35,432 bases of DNA from Halobacteriales archaeon SW_7_65_23 (GCA_003022725.1 PXSQ01000091.1:1-35432), one strand, 5' to 3'. Counted from the stretch's first letter, positions 23,169-31,294 are shown. Numbers and translations are program-made. Notes: a model not told the origin generated them from the letters alone.

Positions 23169-24518
23169 TCACGCGATCTCTATGGCCTGCTCGACCCGTT
23201 CCACGACCGTCGCCACCAAGTCGTCGACGTCGTCGCTCTCGGCGTACACACGGATGTACGGCTCCGTCCCACTGGGCCGAACGAGCGTCCACTCGCCGCC
23301 GTCGAACTCCAGGCGGACGCCGTACTCCATGTCGACCGACGCCTCCGGGAACGTCTCCGGAAGCGTCCGCTCGAGCTGTGACATGGCCGCCGCTTTCTGC
23401 TCGTCGGGACAGGGCACGCTCTTTTTCCGGTACGGGCGCTCCGTGACGCGGTCTCGGAGTGACGACAGCCCTTGATCAGCGACGAGGCGGGTGAGCACCG
23501 CCGCGGAGGCGACGCCGTCGATCCACCCGCCGAACGCTGGGTGGATGTGCTTCCAGGGCTCAGCAGCAAAGGCCACGCTCGTTCCTTCGGAGCCCCCGCT
23601 GCGGGCCGACGCCATGCCCTCGTGGAGCGCGCCCAGGCGCACCCGCTCGACGCGGCCGCCAGCCGCGCGGACCCGCTCGTCGATCCGCCCGGAGGCGTTC
23701 GGCGTCGTGACCACGACCGGATCGTCGGCGGTCGACTCGCGGACGTAGTGTTCGGCGACGATCGCGAGGATCGTATCCTCGTGGACGACCTCGCCGTCGC
23801 CGTCGACTATCACGATCCGGTCTGCGTCGCCGTCGTGACCGATCCCGAACCGCGCGGGGCTGTCCGCGACGAACGACCGCAGGTCTGTCAGGCTCTCAGC
23901 CGTCGGCTTGCTCTCCCTGGCTGTAAAGTGGCCGTCGACGTTGGCGTTCAGCGCGACGACCCTGGCGCCGAGTTCGCGCAACACCTGCGGCGTCGCTAGA
24001 CCCGCCATCCCGTTCCCACAGTCGACGGCCACCGTCAACTCATCCGGCGATGCGCCGTGGTCCGCGGCATACCGTGCGACTGCCTCGCTGTAGTCCGACA
24101 GCGGCGAGACGTGTTCTGTCGTCCCCCACTCGTCCCAGTGAACCGGGTCGACTTCCTGGGCGACGCGGTCCTCGATCTGTCGCTCGCGGTCGCGGTCGAA
24201 CTCCTGACCGTCGACGAACAGTTTGATCCCGTTGTCCGGCGGCGGGTTGTGGCTCGCCGTGAGCATGATGCCGTACCGACCTTGAGAGGCGAAGGCCAGC
24301 GCCGGCGTCGGGAGCTGCCCGGCGCGGCGCACGTCGGCTCCCGCGCTGGTCAGTCCCGATTCGACGGCCGCAGCCAGTGATTCGCCCGTTCCGCGGCCGT
24401 CGCGTCCCACCACGACTTCCTCGGCGTCGACGCCCGCGGCCCGGCCGACCGAAAGTGCCACCTCTGGCGTGACCGTCGTCACCGGCCCGCGGATCCCGGC
24501 TGTCCCAAACAGGTCCAT
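23169..24518 (-). CDS. glmM: Phosphoglucosamine mutase (GlmM-like)
   Basis: This alpha-D-phosphohexomutase interconverts glucosamine-6-phosphate and glucosamine-1-phosphate on the route to UDP-GlcNAc. The 449 residues include GTAGIRG at the start, the phosphoserine loop TASHNPPP (Ser89), the metal loop HDGDADR, a sugar-specificity segment (FAAEPWKHIHP) and the phosphate-binding VRPSGTEPYIRVY near the end. The start could also be ATG 24542 (adding MQRRASEH), since a TATA-like GTACAATACC near 24570 would place a leaderless start there. GlmS and a GlmU-like enzyme are encoded about 6 kb away. Confidence 0.88.
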   Translation of the reverse strand: MDLFGTAGIRGPVTTVTPEVALSVGRAAGVDAEEVVVGRDGRGTGESLAAAVESGLTSAGADVRRAGQLPTPALAFASQGRYGIMLTASHNPPPDNGIKLFVDGQEFDRDRERQIEDRVAQEVDPVHWDEWGTTEHVSPLSDYSEAVARYAADHGASPDELTVAVDCGNGMAGLATPQVLRELGARVVALNANVDGHFTARESKPTAESLTDLRSFVADSPARFGIGHDGDADRIVIVDGDGEVVHEDTILAIVAEHYVRESTADDPVVVTTPNASGRIDERVRAAGGRVERVRLGALHEGMASARSGGSEGTSVAFAAEPWKHIHPAFGGWIDGVASAAVLTRLVADQGLSSLRDRVTERPYRKKSVPCPDEQKAAAMSQLERTLPETFPEASVDMEYGVRLEFDGGEWTLVRPSGTEPYIRVYAESDDVDDLVATVVERVEQAIEIA

Positions 24519-24631
24519 ATGCTCGCTTGCACGGCGCTGCATATCATCCTGGCGGAGGGCTCGCGGAGCTGGTATTGTACGGTCAGGCTCCGGACTTTCA
24601 TCGCTACCCGGCCCCCCGGCCGGTCCCACCA

Positions 24632-24799
24632 ATGGACGTCTCGCCACGATCCGATTCCTGGTTCAGCGGTACAGGCTTCCCGAACCGACTGTTCAACGTC
24701 GAGCGTGACGACTACGAGCTGTGCGAGGCGGACGGCGACCGGCCCGGCCAGCGCGGCACGTACCACCACCGGTTCCGGTTCCCCAAGCGGGTCGACGCG
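24632..24799 (+). pseudogene. Hsp20 (alpha-crystallin) gene remnant
   Basis: The translation starts MDVSPRSDSWFSGTGFPNRL and FNVERDDYEL, then jumps to DRPGQRGTYHHRFRFPKRVDA. Both pieces match haloarchaeal Hsp20-type chaperones, but the part between (the first strands of the crystallin domain) is missing and nothing after the FRFPKRVDA strand remains. Immediately downstream starts an IS200/IS605-like element, so the gene lost its middle by deletion and its 3' half at the insertion. Confidence 0.55.
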
Positions 24800-25340
24800 C
24801 TGTTTGCGGTTGCTACCTGTTACAGCGAGAGAGTCCCGGCGTTCACGCCGGGCGTGAATCGCGTTCACTTTCACTCCACTTGCCACGGATTTATGCCGGG
24901 CGGGGTCGAACATCCGGCAACTCAATCGCCGAAACCAATCCGGAAACACTGGGGTCCTTCCCGCCGAAACGCGCCACCCGGCGCTCTCAGTACCCTTACC
25001 CCTGCAACACGGGATGGGGTGACGGCACGACCAATCCAACCCCGCCGGCGTGCGAGCCTGCCCACCGTGGCAGAAAGGGCAGGCAGGCCGATGGCACGGC
25101 CCGTGTCCGGCCGCTGTCAAATGGCGGCCGGTCGCCCGGTGCGGTATCGGGCGCTGTGCGAGCGGATACCGCGTCCCTTCCGGGGCGTGCAACACGCCAC
25201 ACCCTGCAAAGGGCCGAAGTACCGAGCACGAACCGGAGTACGCCCATGCGGCGGAATCTTGCCTCCGTCGGTGTCGGGACCGGCTCGACCCCGAGCGTGG
25301 GGAAACCCCGGCGTGAACGCCGGGGAGGATGTCATTGTGG
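24800..25340 (+). mobile_element. Palindrome-bounded IS200/IS605-like element without transposase (PATE-like)
   Basis: Near the left end is the perfect palindrome CCCGGCG-TTCA-CGCCGGG (24835-24852). At the right end its reverse complement CCCCGGCG-TGAA-CGCCGGGG (25306-25325) is followed by AGGATGTCA, the typical right-end tail of haloarchaeal IS200/IS605 elements. The roughly 450 bases between contain no frame resembling TnpA or TnpB. This fits the palindrome-associated transposable elements described in Haloquadratum, mobilised in trans. Exact borders are uncertain; the right one is near 25337. Confidence 0.6.
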
Positions 25341-25392
25341 CGATTCCTGCCCAATGTGAACGTGAACAAATCGCCAGAACAACAACCGACGC

Positions 25393-26121
25393 TTACACGT
25401 TGAGTTCGTCCAGATCGTAGTCGTCGATTTCGACACCCTCCTCGGTCACTTCGGCGACGAAGATGCCGTTGCCGGAGCCGGTGTCGCGCTCGGCGGCCGC
25501 CTTGATGCCGGCGCCAGCGACCTGCTGGGCTTCCTCCAGGGACATGTCCTCCTCGTAGCGGCCCTCCAGCGTCCCGTAGGCGACGGTCAGCCCGGAGCCA
25601 GTGACGGTGTAGTCGTCCTCCATGACGCCGCCGGCGGGGTCGATGCTGTAGACGTGACTGCCCTCTTCGTCGACGCCGCCGAGGATCGGGTTGATCGCCA
25701 GGAACGGCCCGCCGCGGGCGAAGTTGCCCGCAAGCGTCGCCAGCGCCTGCATGCTCATCTCCTTCCCGCGGCGGGCCTCGTAGAGGTTGACCTCCGCGCG
25801 CAGCGTCCGGATGAACGACTGAGCACCGCCGACTGATCCCACGAGGGTCAGCGCCGCCGTGGGGTGGATCTGCTCGACCTTCTGGACGTTCTTGTTCGAG
25901 ACGAACCGCCCGCCGAGGCTGGCGCGCTTGTCGGTCGCGACAATGACGCCGTCCTCTGTGGCGATGCCGATGGTCGTCGTCCCGGTCTTGTTGACGGCGT
26001 CCTCGTCCCGGTTCCCGTCGGGGAGCGACCCCAGTTCCGGCTCGTAGGGATTGGTGTCGAATCGGCCGGAAAACTGGTCGGGATGCTGCGAGAATTCGGA
26101 GCCGAAAGTTGGATCCTGCAT
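25393..26121 (-). CDS. psmB: Proteasome beta subunit
   Basis: This is the catalytic subunit of the archaeal 20S proteasome. It has 242 residues with a propeptide of 47 residues that is removed autocatalytically before Thr48 (NKTG then TTTIGIATEDGVIVATDKRAS). Other hallmarks are the lysine in DKRAS, VGSVGGAQSFIRTLRAE, GVMEDDYTVTGSG and a C-terminal acidic tail. A TATA box GTTTATTA (26146-26153) is 28 bases before the ATG. The gene stands alone; the alpha subunit is not in the window. Confidence 0.96.
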   Translation of the reverse strand: MQDPTFGSEFSQHPDQFSGRFDTNPYEPELGSLPDGNRDEDAVNKTGTTTIGIATEDGVIVATDKRASLGGRFVSNKNVQKVEQIHPTAALTLVGSVGGAQSFIRTLRAEVNLYEARRGKEMSMQALATLAGNFARGGPFLAINPILGGVDEEGSHVYSIDPAGGVMEDDYTVTGSGLTVAYGTLEGRYEEDMSLEEAQQVAGAGIKAAAERDTGSGNGIFVAEVTEEGVEIDDYDLDELNV

Positions 26122-26145
26122 ACCCCCGCCTACTGGCTCGGCACC

Positions 26146-26153
26146 TAATAAAC
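26146..26153 (-). promoter_or_regulatory. TATA box of psmB
   Basis: GTTTATTA on the minus strand lies 25-32 bases before the psmB ATG, the spacing of a leaderless promoter. Confidence 0.55.
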
Positions 26154-26316
26154 TACTCGTTCGGAAGAACGACCGGGCGGATCCCTCCGCTACGTCGACG
26201 TCCCACTACCTCCTCGAAGTCTCGTGGATCGGTTCCAGCCACGTGACGTAGCGGGTGCTGGGGCTCACCGACCAGGAAACGAACACGCCGCGACAGCTGG
26301 TAGAAGAGTTCCTGTC

Positions 26317-26427
26317 ATAGTGATTGCTGTGATTGTTTTCGTGACCACGTCACGTGAACGGGTGGTTCACGGGCTGAACTCCAGGAACTGTGACTCCCCG
26401 GCGGTAATGAATCACAGCAATCACTAT
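26317..26427. mobile_element. Palindromic MITE-like element, family I, copy C (111 bp)
   Basis: ATAGTGATTGCTGTGATT at 26317-26334 and its exact complement at 26410-26427 give an 18-base perfect terminal inverted repeat. The element has the same length as copy B and no coding capacity. The bases just outside the right end read CAG, so TGATAGTGA on the minus strand closes the neighbouring small gene. The 195 bases between psmB and this element hold no recognised gene. Confidence 0.75.
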
Positions 26428-26597
26428 CAGGCTGATCCTGCTTGCTCGTAGCGTTCTTTCAGACCCATGACTGCCCGGTCCATCGGGAGTTCGAGGCCGA
26501 CCCGGCGCGTCACTAGCGCGAGCGGCAGCATCGCGATCCCGGCCACGAGTGTCAGCTGATACAGCGCGAACAGCGTTGCACGGTAGAGGCGTTCCAT
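26427..26597 (-). CDS. Small membrane protein
   Basis: The 56 residues are MERLYRATLFALYQLTLVAG, then IAMLPLALVTRRVGLELPMD and RAVMGLKERYEQAGSA: one long hydrophobic segment followed by a short charged helix. The frame has good haloarchaeal character and a TATA box CTTATATAC (about 26626-26634) at leaderless spacing. The stop TGA at 26427-26429 shares a base with the palindromic element. A perfect operator-like palindrome lies farther upstream at 26653-26673. Function unknown. Confidence 0.6.
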   Translation of the reverse strand: MERLYRATLFALYQLTLVAGIAMLPLALVTRRVGLELPMDRAVMGLKERYEQAGSA

Positions 26598-26652
26598 CGT
26601 ACTTCACGTTCCTTTCGTCCGTTCGATGTATATAAGCTTTCAGGCCGTATCG

Positions 26653-26673
26653 TTCATCATTTGTAATGATGAA
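26653..26673. promoter_or_regulatory. Operator-like perfect palindrome upstream of a small membrane protein gene
   Basis: TTCATCATT-TGT-AATGATGAA is a nine-base perfect inverted repeat with a three-base spacer, about 20 bases upstream of the TATA box of the gene starting at 26597 and 240 bases before the UPF0212 gene. Size and symmetry fit a dimeric regulator site; the regulator is unknown. Confidence 0.4.
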
Positions 26674-26912
26674 ATCGTGGACGGGACCGTCATGTCTTGC
26701 GGTTTTTGTCTCAATCAGTGTTCTGTCGATAGGTCCGAACAGAATGTCACGATATGCACATACGAGAGCGGTTGGAGAGGTGACGAGTGCTCGTAACTTA
26801 TGAGAATAATGCGGGTGACGTGCGGTGTGATCGGCGTCACTGTGGGGGATCGCGGCCTCGCCCCACAGATGAAATCAAAAGAACCGAATAGGTGCCGTGA
26901 GTGGTTTCAGAT

Positions 26913-27278
26913 ATGAACTACCGAGTCGTGCTGGAAGCGGCCTGGTTGGTCCACGACGTCAACAACGTCGACGACGCGATCGGCGTGGCTGTCAGCGAAG
27001 CGGGGAAGCGGCTCAATCAGGAAGACATGGACTATGTGGAGGTGGAGGTCGGGTTCACGGACTGCCCCGCTTGTGGGGAACCGTTCGACTCGGCGTTCAT
27101 CGCGGCGGACACGTCGCTCGTCGGCCTGATGCTCGAGATGAAGGTGTTCAACGCCGAGAGTGCCGAACACGCCCAGCGGATCGCCAAAAGCGACATCGGC
27201 GGCGCGCTCCGGGACGTCCCACTGAAGATCCTCGACACGGTCAAGTTCGAGGACGACTCCACCGACACCGCGGAGTAG
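26913..27278 (+). CDS. UPF0212 (DUF555) family protein
   Basis: The 121 residues begin [20 protein letters not shown] and contain [38 protein letters not shown] and [19 protein letters not shown]. This matches the conserved archaeal UPF0212/DUF555 family, which has one CPACGE knuckle and a basic C-terminal region. Its function is not established. ATG 26913 starts the conserved block; the preceding in-frame GTG adds only four residues. Confidence 0.88.
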   Translation: MNYRVVLEAAWLVHDVNNVDDAIGVAVSEAGKRLNQEDMDYVEVEVGFTDCPACGEPFDSAFIAADTSLVGLMLEMKVFNAESAEHAQRIAKSDIGGALRDVPLKILDTVKFEDDSTDTAE

Positions 27279-27418
27279 GTGCATCCCCCGCGCCGGCCGC
27301 AGTGGTGGCGACCGCTCATCGCGCACGGTCGGCGCCTCTCCCGTGACGGATCGCGACAGCCAAATCCGAGGTGACCCGCTCCCGGTACCTTTTTGTATTA
27401 CTTCGAGTTATGTCGAGT

Positions 27419-27961
27419 ATGGAGCTACCGACACCGGAGGATCTCCGCCAGCGACGGACGGATCTGGGGCTCACCCAGAGCGAACTCGCCGAACAGGCCG
27501 ACGTGTCCCAGCCCCTGATCGCCCGGATCGAAGGTGGGGACGTCGATCCGCGCCTGTCGACGCTGCGCCGGATCGTCAACGCGCTGGAGGAGGCCGAGGG
27601 CGGCCTGTTGCGGGCCGACGATCTGATGAACTCGCCGATCGTCAGCGTCCCCCCGGACGCGAGTGTGCGGGAAGCGACCGCCGTGATGGACGAGAACGGC
27701 TACTCACAGATCCCGGTAGTCCGCGATGGAACGCCCGAGGGACTGATCGGCACGTCCGACATCCGCCAGCGGTCCGAAGAGAACGTTGGCGACCTTCCCG
27801 TGGCGGAGGTGATGCACGAGGCGATCAGCATCGTCGAACCCGATGCGACGATCGACACCGTCGACGCCCACCTCGATCACAACGACGCCGTGCTGGTCGT
27901 CGAGGGGGGCCAGACTGTCGGCATCATCACCGAGGCCGACATCGCACGCCACATCTCCTGA
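27419..27961 (+). CDS. XRE-type HTH regulator with two CBS domains
   Basis: The 180 residues carry an N-terminal XRE helix-turn-helix (EDLRQRRTDLGLTQSELAEQ, VSQPLIARIEGGDVDPRLST, residues 7-57). Two CBS domains follow (DLMNSPIVSVPPDASVREAT; DLPVAEVMHEAISIVEPDAT and VGIITEADIARHI) that may sense adenine nucleotides. This architecture is common in archaea and the targets are usually unknown. ATG 27419 is preferred over 27410 because a CTTTTTGTATT box near 27393 would place the transcript start there. The stop TGA is the first three bases of the family II palindromic element. Confidence 0.85.
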   Translation: MELPTPEDLRQRRTDLGLTQSELAEQADVSQPLIARIEGGDVDPRLSTLRRIVNALEEAEGGLLRADDLMNSPIVSVPPDASVREATAVMDENGYSQIPVVRDGTPEGLIGTSDIRQRSEENVGDLPVAEVMHEAISIVEPDATIDTVDAHLDHNDAVLVVEGGQTVGIITEADIARHIS

Positions 27962-28046
27962 TACTGGTGGCTGTACGTACGTGAACACTCGAATTGAGAA
28001 TCCAGGCGGAACGGGTCTGTCTCCGCAGATAGACAGCCAGACGTGA
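27959..28046 (+). mobile_element. MITE-like element, family II, copy 2 (right end degenerate)
   Basis: TGATACTGGTGGCTGTA at 27959-27975 is identical to the ends of copy 1. The following bases (CGTACGTGAACACTCGAATT, GAGAATCCAGGCGGAACGG, GTCTGTCTCCGCAGA) closely match copies 1 and 3. The element then shortens, and only a weak partner end (ACAGCCAGACG and TTCAGT near 28032-28051) remains. It abuts the HTH-CBS gene. Confidence 0.65.
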
Positions 28047-28205
28047 TTCAGTTACGCCATGCCGTCCCAACTCTCGTTGTTCGGGTCATGACACAACTGA
28101 TGGGCTGTCCTGGCACTGGACGGAGTAACCCGGGTTTGTCGTTGCTGTCGGCACTATCGATGACGGTTCGGCTGGAAAATCAGCGTGAGTCCGACGGGCA
28201 GCCGA

Positions 28206-28454
28206 CTACTCGGCGACTTCAGCGTCGGTGTCCGATTCCTCTTCCTCGAATTCCGTCTCGAACTCGAGCCCGTCCTCGCTGTCGAATTCGGCTTCCGCCT
28301 CAATTTCCGCCGCCGTCGTTTCGGCGTCCCACCAGAGGTAGGCCACGAGACCGACCGCCGCGAGTACGCCGAGTACAGTCAACAGACCGATTCCCATCAG
28401 CAGCTGCTTCAATCGTGTTGCGGCCATGTGTAAACGTGCGTCGGGGTCACTCAT
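28206..28454 (-). CDS. Small single-helix membrane protein with acidic tail
   Basis: The 82 residues are a basic lead (MSDPDARLHMAATRLKQL), a hydrophobic helix (LMGIGLLTVLGVLAAVGLVA), WWDAE, and about 35 residues made mostly of Glu and Asp. The gene follows the permease at 28478 by 23 bases on the same strand, so it is probably co-transcribed and may assist that protein. A shorter start at 28427 (MAATRL) is possible. No family is recognised. Confidence 0.55.
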   Translation of the reverse strand: MSDPDARLHMAATRLKQLLMGIGLLTVLGVLAAVGLVAYLWWDAETTAAEIEAEAEFDSEDGLEFETEFEEEESDTDAEVAE

Positions 28455-28477
28455 AGAAGTTACCCATTCAGCTCGGG

Positions 28478-29710
28478 TCACTGCGTCAGCCGCGCGACCG
28501 ATTCGTCACCTGAGAGCCGCAGGACGCCAGCGAGCGTGCCGAGGACGCCGAAGGCTGCCGCCACGCCGGCACCGACCAGATACCCCTCCGTCGGGATCTG
28601 AACGAGTCCCTCGAACCCAGTGAGCGTCATCGCGGCCCAATCGATAGCACTGGCGAGTGGCGGCGTCAATCCCAGCCCGAGCGCACAGCCGGCTGTCGCG
28701 ATGATGGTGCCCTGAAGGAGCGTGAGGCCGACAGTCGAGCCCCGGGAGCCGCCGATCGCGCGGAAGACCGCAAGCTGGTCGCGTTGCTGGTAGACCAGCG
28801 AGAGAAAGAGGTTCAGCGACAGCAGCATGCCCGAAATGATCGATAACGCGACGAGGCTGAGACCGCCGGCGATGATAGCCGCCTGCCGTTCGAGGACGGT
28901 CCGCAGCTGTTCACTGTTGGTCCGGATGGTGAACTCCGGATATGCCGCCTCGAGGTCCGCTTTCACCGCCTCGACGTCGGCGCCGTCTTCTAGCCGGACC
29001 GTGATGAGCGTCGCGCGATCATCGTAGGCAGCGCCGGTCAGCGTCTGCAGCTCGCTCAGACGGAGGGTAACTGTCTGCGTGCCGACGAACTGCCGGAACG
29101 TCCCCGAGATGCCCACGACCTCGAACTCGTTGCGGCGGGCGTCAGTGATCGTACCGCCGACGTGGAACGTGTCGCCGACCGAGAGGTTGTACTGTTCGGC
29201 CGTCGCCGGGTCGATGATTGCTTCCTGTGTCATCGGCCTGTCGTAGGCGCCGTCGGCGTAGTGAGTGTCGGAGCCGTTGAACCCACCCCCTGCTTGGAGG
29301 TCGACCAGCGGACCGTCACTGCGAGTGCCGCTCCCGACCACTGTATCAAACTCCTCCCCGTCGGTACTGACGTACACCGTCTGGAGACCGATCGGGGCTG
29401 CAGTCCGCACCGCCTCCCGGGCTTCCATCTCCGCGGCGACTGCGTGCGCGTCGACGAGCGGGTTCTGGAACCCGCCGACAGTGCCGGGCTGGATGTCGAT
29501 CGGACCGCCGGAAACCCAGAGGTCCTGTTCGGACTGGTCGAGCAACTGCTCGCCCGTTTCGAGGACACCGGTGCCGACGCTGAACAACAGCGTCACCGAG
29601 AGCACGGCAAACGCCACGCCGACGACGGCGAACGCCGTCCGGGCGCGGTTGCTGGCGAGCTGCCTGAATGCGAGGCCGACGAGCCCGCCCAGACGGTTCG
29701 TTCGTTTCAT
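28478..29710 (-). CDS. FtsX/MacB-type ABC transporter permease
   Basis: The 410 residues have an N-terminal helix (LAFRQLASNRARTAFAVVGV), a large extracellular MacB-like periplasmic-core domain (about residues 60-240, containing GTVGGFQNPLVD and YNLSVGDTFHVGG) and a C-terminal FtsX domain with three helices (LSIISGMLLSLNLFLSLVY, RDQLAVFRAIGGSRGSTVGL). Such permeases work with a MacB-like ATPase to expel lipoproteins, peptides or other compounds, but no ATPase gene is adjacent here. The ATG overlaps by four bases the stop of a possible leader frame (29707-29838). Confidence 0.85.
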   Translation of the reverse strand: MKRTNRLGGLVGLAFRQLASNRARTAFAVVGVAFAVLSVTLLFSVGTGVLETGEQLLDQSEQDLWVSGGPIDIQPGTVGGFQNPLVDAHAVAAEMEAREAVRTAAPIGLQTVYVSTDGEEFDTVVGSGTRSDGPLVDLQAGGGFNGSDTHYADGAYDRPMTQEAIIDPATAEQYNLSVGDTFHVGGTITDARRNEFEVVGISGTFRQFVGTQTVTLRLSELQTLTGAAYDDRATLITVRLEDGADVEAVKADLEAAYPEFTIRTNSEQLRTVLERQAAIIAGGLSLVALSIISGMLLSLNLFLSLVYQQRDQLAVFRAIGGSRGSTVGLTLLQGTIIATAGCALGLGLTPPLASAIDWAAMTLTGFEGLVQIPTEGYLVGAGVAAAFGVLGTLAGVLRLSGDESVARLTQ

Positions 29711-29838
29711 GGCTGGCACTCCCCTGCCACTTGACGGTGCCCTGCCAGTGTACCCGCGCGTACCGGTGGGCACCGGTCGAAGGCCGTCCTCCCAGGGGAG
29801 TTTTCGCCGTTGTCGACCGTCGTCACGGCGCCTGCCAT
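29707..29838 (-). CDS. Possible leader ORF coupled to the FtsX-type permease
   Basis: A TATA-like AAAATATACAT at 29866-29876 would start a transcript just before ATG 29838. That frame encodes 43 residues (MAGAVTTVDNGENSPG onward) and stops with TGA overlapping the permease ATG (ATGA). The peptide has no haloarchaeal acidity or recognised family, so it may be a leader whose translation delivers ribosomes to the permease, or chance. Confidence 0.25.
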   Translation of the reverse strand: MAGAVTTVDNGENSPGRTAFDRCPPVRAGTLAGHRQVAGECQP

Positions 29839-30070
29839 CTCTCGCTGTTGTACACCGCTGTCAGGTATGTATATTTTGCTCCCAACCGAGAAAACTACTG
29901 TGCAACCATAGTACTGCTGTGAGGCAGTCGTGGCTGATACTGTCGGACGTAACTCTGTGTCACATCGTGACACTCTCCTGGCTGTATTCGCACGGGTGAA
30001 CGGCTGAACGTGACGCGTGACTCCACGAAATATTGAGCACGCATTTAATGGTACCGTTGTACTTAATGCG

Positions 30071-30082
30071 AAATATTTTATT
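30071..30082 (+). promoter_or_regulatory. TATA box of the glmU-glmS operon
   Basis: AAATATTTTATT lies about 35 bases before ATG 30112 and 55 before the glmU-like ATG at 30132. An imperfect inverted repeat (GCATTTAATGGTAC and GTACTTAATGC, 30042-30069) precedes it directly and could bind a regulator. Confidence 0.45.
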
Positions 30083-30111
30083 GGAGTAACAGACACAAAG
30101 AGGGTACAAAG

Positions 30112-30135
30112 ATGGAAGATACTGATCGGATATGA
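30112..30135 (+). CDS. Seven-codon upstream ORF coupled to the glmU-like gene
   Basis: ATG 30112 opens a frame encoding MEDTDRI, whose TGA at 30133-30135 overlaps the glmU-like ATG (ATATGA). The position fits the start of a nearly leaderless transcript from the TATA box at 30071-30082. It may set translation of the operon by termination-reinitiation; the coding claim is inferred. Confidence 0.3.
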   Translation: MEDTDRI

Positions 30136-31292
30136 AAGCTGTCATTCTTGCTGCGGGCGAGGGCCGACGGCTGCAGCCGCTAACGAACCGGCGGCCGAAA
30201 CCGATGCTACCGGTGTTAAACAAGCCCGTTCTGGAGTACGTTGTCGAGGCAGTCGCCGACGCAGGAATCGACGGCGTCGTGCTCGTGGTCGGCTACCAGC
30301 GCGAGCGGATCCAGACGTACTTCGGCGACGGAGACCAGTGGGACATCGATATCGAGTACGCTGTCCAGGAGGATCAGCTGGGGACCGGTCACGCCGTCCA
30401 GCAGGTCCGGTCGCTCGTCGACGAGGAGTTTCTCGTCCTGAACGGGGACCGGATCATCGAGCCGAGTCTCGTCGAGGACGTCAGAGCGACGGCCGGCAGT
30501 GGGACGAATGCGACGCTTTCGGTGACTCGCGTCGAATCGCCGGGGCAGTACGGGATCGTGGTGACCGAGAACGACGACCTCGTGCGGGTCGAAGAGAAAC
30601 CGGTCGGCGACCCCTCGTCGAACGTGATTAACGCCGGCGTCTATCGGTTCACGGACGCGATCTTCCCCGCGATCGACCACAGCGAACGGTCGCCTGACGG
30701 CGAGGTGCGTCTGCCGAGTGCGATCACCCACCTCGCAGCCGAGGCGAGTGTCGACGTCGTTCGGTACCGGGGCCAGTGGCTCGACGTTACCTACCCGTGG
30801 GACCTGCTGTCGGTCAACGATCGAATCGTGACCGAGCAGGACGGCGCTCACAACAGACAGATCGACGACACAGCAGCAGTTACAGACGGCGTCACGATCG
30901 GGAGAGGGGCGACGATCGGCCCGAACGCGACAGTCAAACGGGGAACGTCGCTGGGTGCGAACGTCAGCGTTGGGGCTAACGTCGTCGTTTCGAACGCTGT
31001 CGTCATGCAAGATGTGACTGTCGCTGACGGGGCCGTCATTCGGGACTGCATCATCGACGAGAACGCAACAGTCGGGCCGAACGCGACAGTGTCCGGCGGC
31101 ACGGCGACGCTAACCGTAGAGGACACAGTCCACCGTGACGTGTCCCTCGGTGCCGTCGTCGGTGCGAACACGGAACTCGGTGGTGAGGTCGTCCTCAGAC
31201 CGGGGACGGTTGTCGGGGACGACGTGACAGCGGAGGGTGGGACCGTCCTGTCGGGGGACATCGACGCGAACGCAACGGTACACGGAGGCTAA
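30132..31292 (+). CDS. Sugar-1-phosphate nucleotidylyltransferase/acetyltransferase (GlmU-like)
   Basis: This 386-residue fusion starts with a nucleotidyltransferase domain with the signature LAAGEGRRLQPLTNRRPKPM and catalytic or sugar-binding segments (GTGHAVQQV, LNGDRI, GQYGIVVTENDDL, VINAGVYRF). A left-handed beta-helix of hexapeptide repeats (VTIGRGATIGPNATVKRGTS onward) runs to the end and would carry acetyltransferase activity on glucosamine-1-phosphate. With glmS two bases downstream and glmM nearby, it most likely finishes UDP-GlcNAc synthesis; another sugar nucleotide is possible. A GGAGG precedes the glmS start inside its last codons. Confidence 0.85.
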   Translation: MKAVILAAGEGRRLQPLTNRRPKPMLPVLNKPVLEYVVEAVADAGIDGVVLVVGYQRERIQTYFGDGDQWDIDIEYAVQEDQLGTGHAVQQVRSLVDEEFLVLNGDRIIEPSLVEDVRATAGSGTNATLSVTRVESPGQYGIVVTENDDLVRVEEKPVGDPSSNVINAGVYRFTDAIFPAIDHSERSPDGEVRLPSAITHLAAEASVDVVRYRGQWLDVTYPWDLLSVNDRIVTEQDGAHNRQIDDTAAVTDGVTIGRGATIGPNATVKRGTSLGANVSVGANVVVSNAVVMQDVTVADGAVIRDCIIDENATVGPNATVSGGTATLTVEDTVHRDVSLGAVVGANTELGGEVVLRPGTVVGDDVTAEGGTVLSGDIDANATVHGG

Positions 31293-31294
31293 CG

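Noticed and set aside
24720-25420. Long frames on both strands across the PATE-like region
   Set aside because: They are rich in Arg, Pro, Cys and His, lack any TnpA or TnpB motif, and overlap terminal hairpins; the region is better explained as a non-coding mobile element.
26122-26316. Short plus-strand frame ending in LTDQETNTPRQLVEEFLS before copy C
   Set aside because: It has an upstream in-frame stop and no plausible start or domain; too short to call even as a pseudogene.
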